Of a DNA stretch of 23,482 nt, positions 1-7,617 are shown piece by piece. The stretch covers positions 1 to 23,482 of the forward strand of contig JAEWOP010000003.1 of the NCBI GenBank assembly GCA_023399635.1, written 5' to 3'. The notes below the pieces were generated by a model, which worked only from the letters and a program-made list of their open reading frames with translations, ran no database searches and was not told the DNA's origin. This stretch comes from Pseudomonadota bacterium (GTDB taxonomy: Bacteria; Pseudomonadota; Alphaproteobacteria; Rhizobiales; Rhizobiaceae). The translations under genes were made by a program, and so were the position numbers. Numbering within the stretch: the first letter of the stretch is position 1; each line of letters starts with the position of its first letter.

Positions 1-2
1 CC

Positions 3-392
3 TATGGGCCCTATGCGCCTGCCCTTCGGCACGTCCTGACAAAGATGGATGGAGCTTACTTGAAGGGAGTCGGTGACGGAACGAAACCTTCAGAAATCAC
101 AGTTCTGGATGCGGCTCTAAAAGATGCGGACAATTATTTCTCCGCTGCCGGCGATCCGACAACGAATGAGCGCGTTCAGCGGATTGCGAAACTGATCGAT
201 GGCTTTGAATCGCCCTACGGTATGGAACTTCTGGGTACAGTCCATTGGGCCGCTGGAGAGAGCGAGACTAAGAGCTTCGAAGAGGTTATCCAACGTGTCC
301 ACGCTTGGAATGCTCGCAAGCGCGAACTGATGAAGCCGGCGCATATCAAGGTCGCTTATGAGCGGCTAATGAGCGAAGGTTGGATCGATTAA
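3..392 (+). CDS. darG: DarG antitoxin (DNA ADP-ribosyl glycohydrolase), C-terminal part
   Basis: This is the 3' end of a gene cut by the left window edge; the frame is open from base 3 and stops with TAA at 390-392. The visible 129 residues begin with a GPYAPALRHVL stretch followed by GDGTKP, then IDGFESPYGMELL, a TVHWAA segment, W..RK and a final GW. I recognise this as the C-terminal region that follows the macrodomain in DarG. In the known system DarT ADP-ribosylates thymidine in single-stranded DNA; the DarG macrodomain removes the modification and the C-terminal domain binds and blocks DarT. The macrodomain and darT should lie just left of the window on the same strand. The ATG at 45 is internal, not a start. 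The gene converges on the NTase gene at 469. The family call is by memory of conserved motifs, not alignment. Confidence 0.8.
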   Translation, partial: YGPYAPALRHVLTKMDGAYLKGVGDGTKPSEITVLDAALKDADNYFSAAGDPTTNERVQRIAKLIDGFESPYGMELLGTVHWAAGESETKSFEEVIQRVHAWNARKRELMKPAHIKVAYERLMSEGWID

Positions 393-432
393 AGATCTTT
401 TTGTGCGCTGAGATATCGGAAATAATTTCCGC
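391..432. repeat. Palindrome downstream of darG, related to repeat palindromes at 8805 and 14066
   Basis: The short gap between the convergent darG and NTase genes holds an AAAGATCTTT palindrome at 391-400 followed by T's, which may act as a weak terminator. It also holds CGGAAAT-A-ATTTCCG at 417-431. Read on the minus strand, bases 417-432 are GCGGAAATTATTTCCG, identical to 8807-8822, and nearly identical to 14067-14082 (one mismatch). Flanking bases do not match those other sites. Function unknown; it could be an intergenic repeat, a protein-binding site or a recombination scar. Confidence 0.55.
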
Positions 433-468
433 CTTGCGGTCAGTCCATTGGCCGTGGCGCTGGTACGA

Positions 469-1386
469 TCAATCGAAGGCGTTTTCCATCCAACCCGAGT
501 TTTTCGACGGAGCCGCGATCGTTCGTCCCGCAGGGGAGCGGCATGAGGACTGACTCTCCGACGCCATCGCCACAAGGCCCCTGATGGTCTCCGGACACGT
601 CCCCTGGTCTCCTGCCACGTACGGGCCGTAGTGAAGTGGGTTGAACTTAACCAAGCAATTGCAAGATGATCGGCCCGCCACGTGTTTGCAGATCTCCAAG
701 ATCACGGCATTCGGATCGCTCCCTGCTGCTAGGCAGCGCCCAAGGCCGTTGCGGGCAACATAGTCCACAATCTCGCCGCCGTTGCGGGCCATGCCCTCCA
801 CCAAATAGCTGGTAAGCTTGGGACCCAGGTCCTGACGCCAATCCAACAAAATCCGCAAGGTGCGTGCCAGCGTGCCGATATAATGTGGATTGGCTTCGAG
901 GTTGATATCGACGATGCCGTGTTTGATGCTTGTCCAGAACCGGTCCGAACTTGTGATTTCAAGCGTGCGACAATGGAAGAGCACGGCATCGCAGTCGAAG
1001 AACGTGGTCTTGATCAGATCGTTCAGAGAGTGTGCGGCCACGTAGCCATTGCTTACGGCCCATGTCGATTGCAGCGCCCACACGTCGAAATCGAACCGAC
1101 CATATTTGAGCCTGTATCCGCCAAAGCGGTTGCGGTGACCGCCAAGCGCGGCAAGAAGGGTATCCAACATATCCGGCGACGCATCGACCACCACATCGAC
1201 ATCGGAGTTGAAGGCATTACGCCCTTCGCGCGCGAAATCACGCGGCAGACCGCCAAAAATTGCACTGTCGCCAGCACCGCTCAGAATATCTACCAGGCTG
1301 CCGATGTCGCCGCCGTGCGATCCTCTGATGAAGTCGGCTATGTCGTGACTTAGATCCAGGTCCCGAACGTGGTGGACAGCACTCAT
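469..1386 (-). CDS. Pol-beta superfamily nucleotidyltransferase, PAP/CCA-like signature, unknown role
   Basis: The 305-residue protein has a nucleotidyltransferase signature near the N terminus: GGLPRD at 45-50, SDVDVVVD at 61-68 (metal ligands D62 and D64), and GRFDFDVW with D99 or D101 as likely third acidic residue. GG-x-x-RD followed by DxD resembles poly(A)-polymerase/CCA-type enzymes more than the GS-motif of CD-NTases or MNT antitoxins. The C-terminal two thirds show no domain I can name. The start overlaps the stop of the dGTPase remnant by 4 bp (ATGA at 1383-1386), implying translational coupling and a shared role before the upstream gene was truncated. Substrate and product are unknown. 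The catalytic residues look intact, so the protein may still be active, but its normal operon promoter has probably been replaced by that of the CBASS remnant. Confidence 0.65.
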   Translation of the reverse strand: MSAVHHVRDLDLSHDIADFIRGSHGGDIGSLVDILSGAGDSAIFGGLPRDFAREGRNAFNSDVDVVVDASPDMLDTLLAALGGHRNRFGGYRLKYGRFDFDVWALQSTWAVSNGYVAAHSLNDLIKTTFFDCDAVLFHCRTLEITSSDRFWTSIKHGIVDINLEANPHYIGTLARTLRILLDWRQDLGPKLTSYLVEGMARNGGEIVDYVARNGLGRCLAAGSDPNAVILEICKHVAGRSSCNCLVKFNPLHYGPYVAGDQGTCPETIRGLVAMASESQSSCRSPAGRTIAAPSKNSGWMENAFD

Positions 1387-2054
1387 ACCGCTCCTCGCTC
1401 ACGCAGATCCTTCAGCAGCGAAATCGCGAAGCTATCCGTCATGCCCGACATCATGTCCGTCATCAGTTGCAGTTCACGGTAGCGGATTGGCATGCGATTG
1501 TCCGGAGATTCAGCAACTCGCCGATAGTTCTCCGAGATACGTGAATAGACGTAGCTGTGCACGGGAGACGTTCGCTTCGACCCTATATCAAGCGGATCTT
1601 TCCGGTTGGTGATCGCGGCCCAGAAGATGTCCATGAGCCCGTGAATCGTTTGATGTCCCTTCAACTCGACCTCCAGCACCTGGCGGTGCGGATATATGTG
1701 CTTGCCGGCGAAATCTTTCAGCAGAGTCCACAAGCGTTTGGCATCGGACTCGGCCATGAGTTCCTTGTCGAAAGTGCCCGCCATCATGGCCGGCAAGTTT
1801 TCGGCAAAAGCCTTGGTCGCCGCCACGATCATGACGCCGATGGCATTAACCCGGAACATCTGCATGGTGATGTCGTCGAGTTCGGCGGCAGACAAAGACT
1901 GCGCACGAAATTCTTGATGTTGCTGCCTTGCCTTGGCGATGACAGAAGCAATGCATGCATCATCAGAGCCTTCGAACTCAAGGAACCCAGCTAGCCGATC
2001 GAAGTTTACCAAGCCCTTCTTGGCAGCATCTTCGACATCGACGATGGAATATGG
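1383..2054 (-). pseudogene. dgt: dGTP triphosphohydrolase (Dgt type), 5'-truncated remnant
   Basis: About 220 residues of the C-terminal part of an E. coli Dgt-like dGTPase remain. Recognisable blocks in order are [14 protein letters not shown] at the break, NLPAMMAGTFDKEL, KHIYPHRQVLEVELKGH, and the terminal YRELQLMTDMMSGMTDSF. These follow the E. coli enzyme's order (NLPAIFAGTF..., KHVFSHPDVERLELQGY, DYISGMTDLYAW). The HD metal-binding half, roughly the first 250 residues, is missing. Frame homology starts abruptly at about 2050-2056, where the CD-NTase fragment ends in another frame. A TTG at 2010-2012 gives a 209-codon ORF, but this is unlikely to be a native start. Full Dgt enzymes hydrolyse dGTP to deoxyguanosine and triphosphate, and some dGTPases are anti-phage factors that drain dNTPs. 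Without the HD residues it should be inactive. It overlaps the NTase gene by 4 bp. Confidence 0.8.
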
Positions 2055-2175
2055 CGAACTTGGTATCGAGATAGTCTCTCACCTCGTTCTGTCTCTTTGA
2101 CGCGTTTTCCTGTTCGCGATCGTTAAGCTCAAGCCTCGACTTGAATTTCCTGAACGCGTCGTCGGTCGTAAGCAT
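2050..2175 (-). pseudogene. CBASS CD-NTase (CdnD-like), N-terminal fragment only
   Basis: The gene starts at ATG 2175, overlapping the HORMA stop as TGATG (2173-2177). The first 42 residues, beginning [20 protein letters not shown] and containing [16 protein letters not shown], look like the N-terminal helix of SMODS-type cGAS/DncV-like nucleotidyltransferases of the CdnD type. The next part of such proteins should be the GSYxR...DxD active site, but after about residue 42 the frame runs into unrelated residues and stops at 1978-1980. In another frame the same DNA encodes dGTPase. The enzyme therefore lacks its whole catalytic core and cannot make a cyclic nucleotide. Placement directly after the HORMA gene is what type III CBASS predicts. 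The subtype is inferred from recalled family sequences. Confidence 0.75.
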
Positions 2176-2672
2176 CAGCTCTTCCTCCAGTAGGCTGCGC
2201 TTCCGCCCAGGCCATTGTGGTCGATCGTCGATCCGAGATTGTGACGAATGAAGCCATCGGTAGAACGGTAAGAGCCGGGGCCCCAGCCCTGCACGTCCGG
2301 TCGTCCCGGTTTGCTTTTCATCTTGATGTCGTAGCAGGCGTCGGAAGGTGCGACGCCCGCCTTGCGAAGGTGATACTTGAGCTGATCAGTGTCAGTCCAA
2401 AAGCCGCCGCCGCCGTTCCAGCTATAGACGATGTCGATGTCCCAGCGGACGATGAGCGCACCTGTCGTCTTGTTGTAGATTTCCAGCACAACCCTTTCGA
2501 GGTCTTGCGTCCCCAACCACGTTTTGAGAGCCCGCATGTTGGTGTCCCAGTCGTTGACAAGGTTCGAAGGATCGAGTCCGCTCAGACGGATGATGTCTTT
2601 GAGACTCTTGAGGATATTGTCGGCCACGTAGGTTACCGAGTGGGTGTAGGTGTTTACGGCAACGGTGGTCAT
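2175..2672 (-). CDS. cap7: Bacterial HORMA-domain protein (CBASS Cap7)
   Basis: The 165-residue protein starts [20 protein letters not shown], followed by [18 protein letters not shown], a central [20 protein letters not shown] strand region, [13 protein letters not shown], and a C-terminal [11 protein letters not shown]...AAYWRKS segment. This pattern matches the bacterial HORMA family found in type III CBASS. In such systems the HORMA protein closes around a peptide motif, binds and activates the CD-NTase, and is reopened by the TRIP13 ATPase. I chose ATG 2672 because it overlaps the upstream stop by 4 bp (ATGA at 2669-2672) and removes a 58-residue basic N-terminal extension that has no HORMA character. 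The protein looks complete, but its enzyme partner is truncated, so it is probably orphaned. Confidence 0.85.
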   Translation of the reverse strand: MTTVAVNTYTHSVTYVADNILKSLKDIIRLSGLDPSNLVNDWDTNMRALKTWLGTQDLERVVLEIYNKTTGALIVRWDIDIVYSWNGGGGFWTDTDQLKYHLRKAGVAPSDACYDIKMKSKPGRPDVQGWGPGSYRSTDGFIRHNLGSTIDHNGLGGSAAYWRKS

Positions 2673-3142
2673 GAGCCGAGGAAACCTTTCGGATCGAGGA
2701 CGAGCGCGCCGCTGGTGGAGGCCTTCGTGGTATCGCTGCCAGCGGTTTCCGCGCTGTCGCGGGCGGTGATCCGGTTGCTCTGCTTCTTCAGCGAGTTGTT
2801 GACCCATTCGAGGTCGTCGGTGGGGCAAGGTAGCGACAACTTCCAATCGCCCTTCAGAGGGTCGTAGCCCAGCGTGTCTTCCTTTGCATCCGACCCATCG
2901 ATGGCATCGTCATCATGGAGGGTGTATATGCGCGTGCGCGGGCCGTCGCAGGTCACTACAATCGCAGCGTCCTTGGCCGCCTGTTCGGAGATGACGCTCG
3001 CCGCCGTGCCGCCGGCCGCGAGAAGTTCGTTCCGATTTGAACCATTACGCCCCTGCGTGAGCAGCTCGACAATCTCCTTCCAGGTGTCGAGCGCATCGCG
3101 GTGAGGATTGCTGCGGAAGACGCGGGAGTAGGTGCTGCTCAT
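2669..3142 (-). CDS. Small CBASS-associated protein, Cap8-like by position
   Basis: The 157-residue protein sits between the TRIP13-like and HORMA genes with 4-bp overlaps on both sides (3139-3142 and 2669-2672), so it belongs to the same translationally coupled operon. It starts [12 protein letters not shown] and has an alpha/beta region (residues about 15-105) with [18 protein letters not shown] polar, probably disordered linker rich in S, T, D and A (about 125-145) leads to a hydrophobic tail ending [12 protein letters not shown]. Position and size suit the second accessory protein of two-component HORMA CBASS operons (Cap8 or a second HORMA). I do not see a convincing HORMA pattern. The tail could be a closure motif captured by the HORMA partner; that is inference. 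Confidence 0.55.
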   Translation of the reverse strand: MSSTYSRVFRSNPHRDALDTWKEIVELLTQGRNGSNRNELLAAGGTAASVISEQAAKDAAIVVTCDGPRTRIYTLHDDDAIDGSDAKEDTLGYDPLKGDWKLSLPCPTDDLEWVNNSLKKQSNRITARDSAETAGSDTTKASTSGALVLDPKGFLGS

Positions 3143-4053
3143 GTGCGGGCCTCCTTGACGCGAGTCTTATGGGCTGATTTTGCGGCAGCGATGATTGCCG
3201 ACATTGTCACGCTGCCCGGGTTCATCGCGGTGGCCTGGTCGGAAGCCAGTGCGTTAGCCACCATCTTGCGAATGGCGCGGCCATCCAAACCGACGCAGGC
3301 AGCAGCGCACTCTTCCAAACCCTTAGCGTCCGTGAGCTTCCCCATCTCCGGGAAGACCTTAGCAAGGCCGCCAAGGCAATCGCGCAGGATGAGCAGGCAG
3401 GCTTCCTTGGTGGGGAGCGGGACTTCGAGGATGAGATCACAACGCGAGAGAAACGCGTCGTCAACGGCCTTGGGGAAGTTGCTCGTAGCTACGAACAGAA
3501 GGTTTGGATGCTTTTCTGCAAGGGCATCGAGCTGGACAAGGACTGCATCCGTGGCGCGGTGGACATCGACGGGGTTTGCCTCAAGGCTTAGCTTGCCGCG
3601 GTCCGCCGCCAAAGTCTCAACTTCGTCCAGCAGGACGATCGTCGGACCGACCTGTGCGGCCTCTGAGATCGCCTGGCCGAAAAGATCGGTCACTGCGCGC
3701 TGGGTCTTGCCGTGGGCAGCACTGGCGAGAGAATGAGGCTCCACTTCGAGAAGGCGGAAGGCATCGCTGCGGAAAGCTTGGGCAACGCGATGTGCCAGCC
3801 CCTTGGCGAGCGAGGTCTTCCCCGTCCCAGGAACGCCCGTAAGCATAATGACGCCATGCAACGGGATCACCGAGCGCGAAACCTTCGAACGCAGCGTGAA
3901 ATTGAGCACGGCCTGCGACAGCAGCTTGGCCTTGGTGTCCTCGTCTAAGACGATCGAATTCCAGAGCTCGCCGAGCGGCGCGCTCGGCAGACGGGTTATG
4001 TTGTGAATACCTTTAGGCAGTTCGTTCATTGGGAATGTTTCTCGCTGGTTCAT
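3139..4053 (-). CDS. cap6: TRIP13/Pch2-like AAA+ ATPase (CBASS Cap6)
   Basis: This 304-residue AAA+ protein resembles human TRIP13: LPSAPLGELWNSIV opens the core, followed by Walker A GVPGTGKT (73-80), Walker B IVLLDEVETL (D143, E144), sensor-1 ATSN (N192) and an arginine-finger candidate at FLSRCD (R204). In CBASS, TRIP13 disassembles the activated HORMA-CD-NTase complex and keeps the alarm off. The N-terminal substrate-recognition domain of eukaryotic TRIP13 is mostly absent, as is normal in bacterial homologues. I prefer ATG 4053 over 4074 because GGAAAGGG lies just upstream with a 6-base spacing. It is the first gene of a minus-strand operon, 146 bp after the nuclease-helicase stop. With the CD-NTase destroyed it has no obvious remaining job here. 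Confidence 0.9.
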   Translation of the reverse strand: MNQRETFPMNELPKGIHNITRLPSAPLGELWNSIVLDEDTKAKLLSQAVLNFTLRSKVSRSVIPLHGVIMLTGVPGTGKTSLAKGLAHRVAQAFRSDAFRLLEVEPHSLASAAHGKTQRAVTDLFGQAISEAAQVGPTIVLLDEVETLAADRGKLSLEANPVDVHRATDAVLVQLDALAEKHPNLLFVATSNFPKAVDDAFLSRCDLILEVPLPTKEACLLILRDCLGGLAKVFPEMGKLTDAKGLEECAAACVGLDGRAIRKMVANALASDQATAMNPGSVTMSAIIAAAKSAHKTRVKEART

Positions 4054-4074
4054 ATCGATCCCTTTCCAGGCCAC

Positions 4075-4199
4075 TCAGCGCCTTGGGCAAGCCTCGCGTG
4101 GAATTGGGATCGCCGCCATGGCTATCGCTGTCGATTATGTGACGAAAGCTGATGTCCCAAAGGTGCCACTTCATCACCGCACAGTCGCACACGCGGGTG
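4075..4199. other. Short gap between nuclease-helicase and cap6 genes
   Basis: The 146 bases between stop 4200 and ATG 4053 contain no convincing conserved ORF, strong hairpin with T-run, or recognisable promoter hexamers. A promoter for the CBASS remnant could lie here, since the spacing is larger than anywhere inside the operon, but I cannot point to it. Confidence 0.3.
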
Positions 4200-7100
4200 T
4201 CAGAAGCTGTCACCCCCATATTCGCGTAACGTGCAGAGTGCGTTGACCAGCGCGATTTCCTCGATCGTCCGGCACGGAGTCTCAAGAAGCGCTGGAGCGG
4301 CGAATACCATCGCTGCGACTTGGGCACGCGAGACTGCCACGTTGATCCGGTTCAGCGAGAACAGGAATGCGATGTCGCGCGGCAGCTCCTCGCCGCTCGA
4401 GGTTGTCATGGACACTAAGCATATGGGCGCTTCTTGGCCTTGGAAACGGTCGACCGTGCCGACCCGGACCGTCCCCGGCAGCCGCGCCCGTAACGCGTTT
4501 ACCTGTGCAATGTAGGGCGCAACGACGAGGATATCGGCATGACCGACGATATGCTCGCGACCATCTCTGTCGCGATATGTCGAGCCTTCCACCTCCGCGA
4601 TCCGTGCAGCAATGGCGTCGATTTCCTCAGGGCTGACCTGCGAACGGCCGAAGTGTGCGACGGCACGCATGCCAGCGCCGACCAAGTCGTCGCCCCTGCG
4701 GGAGACGAGCGTCTGGCCGCCGGCCTCCTCGTCGCTCCTAAGTCGGCTCTCGTAGACTGCCGTCGAGACGTAGCCGCATACCCGCGGATGCATGCGGCGA
4801 CTGATCGGCATAAAGACACCACGGTCGGACGGCACGACCCGATGGCCGTCGATGAGGTATTCCAGACACGACCTGCCACTGTCACCCGGATGGCTGCCCT
4901 GCAGTGGTTGCGGCAACTGCATAGGGTCGCCGACAAGCACGATGTTGCGAGCGCAGCGGGCCATGGCGAGGATGTTGGCGATTGAGACCTGCCCTGCCTC
5001 GTCGACGACAAGGTAGTCAAAGGCGAAATCAGCGTAGCGAGCGAAGTGCCAAGCAGTCGCACCGACCACGTGCGCCGTCGCGATCTCTGGCGCGTCGTTG
5101 TCGTTCACGACGACAATGCCGGGGTGCCCCTCGTCATCGCCGTCATCGGACGCCTTCTGGACGACGCGGCACGCCACGCCCTCTGAGCGTGCCCGATCGA
5201 CCACCGCCTCCAGGAGGTTGCTGATCGCCTTATGGCTGTTGGATGAGACCGCGACGCGCTTGCCCGCGCGGACGAGGTCCACGATCGAGAGCGCGCTGAC
5301 GAAGGTCTTGCCGGTGCCCGGCGGGCCCTGGATCGCGAGCGTCGTTCCCGCCATCGCCGCGATCGCGCGGCTAGTCTCGGTGGGAAGGTCGCCATCGGTC
5401 GGAATTACACTGACGGGTCGCAGGCCATCGACAAATACCGGCGGCGACTGCGTCAGCAGATGCTCGACAGCCGGCAGCCGGCCGGTGTTGGCGATGATCT
5501 CCTCGGTCACCGCAGCGACTGCGTCTTTGAGGACGCTGTTGCGGAGCGGCTGCGGCGGTAGGAGGTCGAGTCTGTCGGAAAGCGACCCTTTCGCCGTCGA
5601 GCGCCGTAGCACCAGAGTGTTTGCCTCGTGGTCAATGGAACGGAGGTTGACGTCCTCGGGCATAGCCGCCGGCTTCACGCACGGCGACTTGCCCGCGCGC
5701 AGCTTCGTTTCCTGCGGCGGGAAGCGGTAGGTACGCTCGAACGACTTCGCGGTGACTTTTACAGGCTCACCTATGGCCTCAAGTCCCTGAATGCACTCGA
5801 GGTCGTCAAGCAGTTCCTCGCTTTCCTGCGCGAGGCGGTCGAAGATCGCCCACCAGGTCGGCTTGTCCTCGCGCTTGTGGAACTGGCTGAGGTCAAGGAG
5901 CAAGTCGGCAACGCGCTCGCCGAGCCGCTCGCGGGCCGGTTGCAAGCGCGTACGCAGCACCGCGACCTCCTCGTCCTCGGCATCGACGTTGGAGAGAGTG
6001 CCATCCTCGGGCATGGCGCCGAGCATGGGCCACGGCATACCTGCCGGGCGCACGTCGCGGATCAGCCAGTCGCGGAGCATTTGCGTCGAGACGCAGTCGG
6101 TGCGGTTGTAGTCTTGTATCTCGTCGAGAAGTCGCTGCTCCCGCGTCTGCCGCCACTCCTCATAGAAGACGACGCTAGCGCCGGCGGTCGCGACGTCAGC
6201 CGCCCGCTTCTCCATGTAGAAGGCCTCGAGGTCCTTGATTGAGTAGCCCTTCTCGGACGCGACCATCCCGCCAGCAACCACCTTGAACAAATCAACAAAG
6301 CGCCGCTCCCGCTGGAGCTGGTCCATCGCTGCCTCGCCGGTGCGGTGCTGCGCGGTTAGCCGACGGAGCGCGGCGATCTCGTAGTTGGCGTAGTGGTAGA
6401 CGTGCGCGTTCGGGAAGTGCCGTATGCGGTCGACGAGGAAAGCCAGCAGGTCAGCGGCGGCGCGGCCCTCGTCCTCGCGGGTATGCGCCCAGAAGGCTCG
6501 GAACTGCCAGTTCGCGCCCTCACGATACCAGACGCCATGAAGGTATTCGAGGCCGCCCGGGAAGTAGGGATCGCCCTCGATGTCGTAGAAGATGTCGCCG
6601 TCGTCGGGGGCGGGAAGGAGGCCGAAGCCCTTGCCGGGTTCCGCGTCGCGCAGCTCGAACGAGGGTGGGCCGCCAGCGCGTCGCGCCGACTGGAGGCGCG
6701 CCTGCGCGACCAGTTTGCGCTGTGTCTCGGCCGCCATCCTCGGGACGCGCTCACCGCGGGCGGCGAGGCCTGCCATTGTGCTCACGCCGACCGCCTCGAG
6801 CTTCTGGCGTTGCGACCGGCTGATTCCGGCGACAAGTGCGAGGCTGTCTTCCACCTCCCACTGCTTCCCGCACAGGTCGCTCCAGCGACAGAGCGCGCAT
6901 GCCGACACCGGCTCGGGTCGCGTCTCGGGCCGTTCGACGAGGAACGTCTCTAGCATAAGGCGGGCGTGGCGCGCATAGGAGGATACCTCCGAAAGACGCA
7001 CGGTGAAGCGACTGCCGTCGCCAAGCTGTAGATGGGCCGCCTCGGGCGCCACCCCCTGCACCTTCGCGATCAGGTCGCTGTAGAGGCAGAGTTGAAGGAC

Positions 7101-7541
7101 ATGTTTTGGGTCGGGCTTACGCTTTAGCTTGGTGTCGACGACCTCGTATGACCAGACGCCGAGATCGGACGGCCGTTCGACACGCTCGAGGAAGTCGCTG
7201 TAGCCGCCCCATGCGCCATCGAGCAGTGCGCCCTGGAAGATGACGTCGGGTCCATCCCGCATCGCATCTAGGGTGAGGCGCACAGACTCTTCGAGCGGGA
7301 CTCCATCCTTGGGTATCTCGACTACCCGGCGGCCGCTCGCCTTGATCTGCTCGAGGAACGCGAGCTCGTGCTCATCGCCCTGACGCTGCAGCAATTCGGC
7401 CTCGGTGCTGTCCTTGCGTGGCTCAAGGTCGCCGACTTCGATCAAGCGTAGGTCGAGTGCGGTCGCGTGCCGACAACCCTTAAAGCGCATCAGGTCAGAG
7501 GCTGAGAGCCTCAAAGCATCGTCTATCTTACGCATGCGCAT
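4200..7541 (-). CDS. TM0106-type RecB-like nuclease / DEDD exonuclease / SF1 helicase fusion
   Basis: A 1113-residue protein with three enzyme modules. N-terminal: a RecB/Cas4-like PD-(D/E)XK nuclease with GGYSDFL, EVVDTK and QLCLYSD motifs. A cysteine early on (KGCRH) and CALCRWSDLC after the nuclease suggest a 4Fe-4S cluster. Middle: an RNase H-fold DEDD exonuclease, with IFYDIEGDP, HYANYEI and DYNRTDC as ExoI-III motifs. C-terminal: an SF1 helicase with Walker A GPPGTGKT, DEAGQ, GDPMQLPQ, VDRFQGQE and NVAVSRA. This is the TM0106 family order. Such proteins are suspected nucleic-acid-processing or defence factors; the substrate is unknown. I chose ATG 7541 (MRMRKIDD) because AAGGA lies 7 bases upstream; ATG 7577 would add 12 residues across a duplicated ribosome-binding region. 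It diverges from the WYL gene, its likely regulator. Confidence 0.85.
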   Translation of the reverse strand: MRMRKIDDALRLSASDLMRFKGCRHATALDLRLIEVGDLEPRKDSTEAELLQRQGDEHELAFLEQIKASGRRVVEIPKDGVPLEESVRLTLDAMRDGPDVIFQGALLDGAWGGYSDFLERVERPSDLGVWSYEVVDTKLKRKPDPKHVLQLCLYSDLIAKVQGVAPEAAHLQLGDGSRFTVRLSEVSSYARHARLMLETFLVERPETRPEPVSACALCRWSDLCGKQWEVEDSLALVAGISRSQRQKLEAVGVSTMAGLAARGERVPRMAAETQRKLVAQARLQSARRAGGPPSFELRDAEPGKGFGLLPAPDDGDIFYDIEGDPYFPGGLEYLHGVWYREGANWQFRAFWAHTREDEGRAAADLLAFLVDRIRHFPNAHVYHYANYEIAALRRLTAQHRTGEAAMDQLQRERRFVDLFKVVAGGMVASEKGYSIKDLEAFYMEKRAADVATAGASVVFYEEWRQTREQRLLDEIQDYNRTDCVSTQMLRDWLIRDVRPAGMPWPMLGAMPEDGTLSNVDAEDEEVAVLRTRLQPARERLGERVADLLLDLSQFHKREDKPTWWAIFDRLAQESEELLDDLECIQGLEAIGEPVKVTAKSFERTYRFPPQETKLRAGKSPCVKPAAMPEDVNLRSIDHEANTLVLRRSTAKGSLSDRLDLLPPQPLRNSVLKDAVAAVTEEIIANTGRLPAVEHLLTQSPPVFVDGLRPVSVIPTDGDLPTETSRAIAAMAGTTLAIQGPPGTGKTFVSALSIVDLVRAGKRVAVSSNSHKAISNLLEAVVDRARSEGVACRVVQKASDDGDDEGHPGIVVVNDNDAPEIATAHVVGATAWHFARYADFAFDYLVVDEAGQVSIANILAMARCARNIVLVGDPMQLPQPLQGSHPGDSGRSCLEYLIDGHRVVPSDRGVFMPISRRMHPRVCGYVSTAVYESRLRSDEEAGGQTLVSRRGDDLVGAGMRAVAHFGRSQVSPEEIDAIAARIAEVEGSTYRDRDGREHIVGHADILVVAPYIAQVNALRARLPGTVRVGTVDRFQGQEAPICLVSMTTSSGEELPRDIAFLFSLNRINVAVSRAQVAAMVFAAPALLETPCRTIEEIALVNALCTLREYGGDSF

Positions 7542-7571
7542 TTCCCTTTCCTTATGCGCATTCCCCTTTCC
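7534..7571. repeat. 18-bp tandem direct repeat at the nuclease-helicase start, period 20 bp
   Basis: Units 7534-7551 (ATGCGCATTTCCCTTTCC) and 7554-7571 differ at one base and are separated by TT, so their centres are 20 bp apart, close to two helical turns. Each carries the perfect palindrome ATGCGCAT. On the minus strand each unit reads as a purine-rich ribosome-binding stretch followed by ATG. The distal ATG (7561) is out of frame with the nuclease and opens a 12-codon leader ORF that ends across the real start. It could be a double operator for the divergent WYL regulator or a leader-peptide arrangement. Confidence 0.75.
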
Positions 7572-7617
7572 TGCCATATAGCATATAAGGGTGACAAAAG
7601 CTGTCGTGGTGATTTCT
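7572..7617 (+). promoter_or_regulatory. Candidate promoter of the WYL regulator gene
   Basis: The gap between divergent starts contains the AT-rich stretch CATATAGCATATAAGG at 7576-7591. TATAAG at about 7585-7590 is a plausible -10 for the plus strand. Transcription would then begin around 7596, which argues against the GTG at 7591 as start and for ATG 7618. No good -35 was found. Confidence 0.3.

Noticed and set aside
469..1386. Reading the 305-aa nucleotidyltransferase as the CBASS CD-NTase or an MNT antitoxin
   Set aside because: Its signature is GG-x-x-RD with DxD 12-14 residues later, not the GS-type motif, and a separate CD-NTase N terminus sits in the expected place after the HORMA gene.
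4013..4327. 104-codon minus-strand ORF spanning the gap between nuclease-helicase and cap6
   Set aside because: It overlaps both real genes in another frame and has no recognisable composition.
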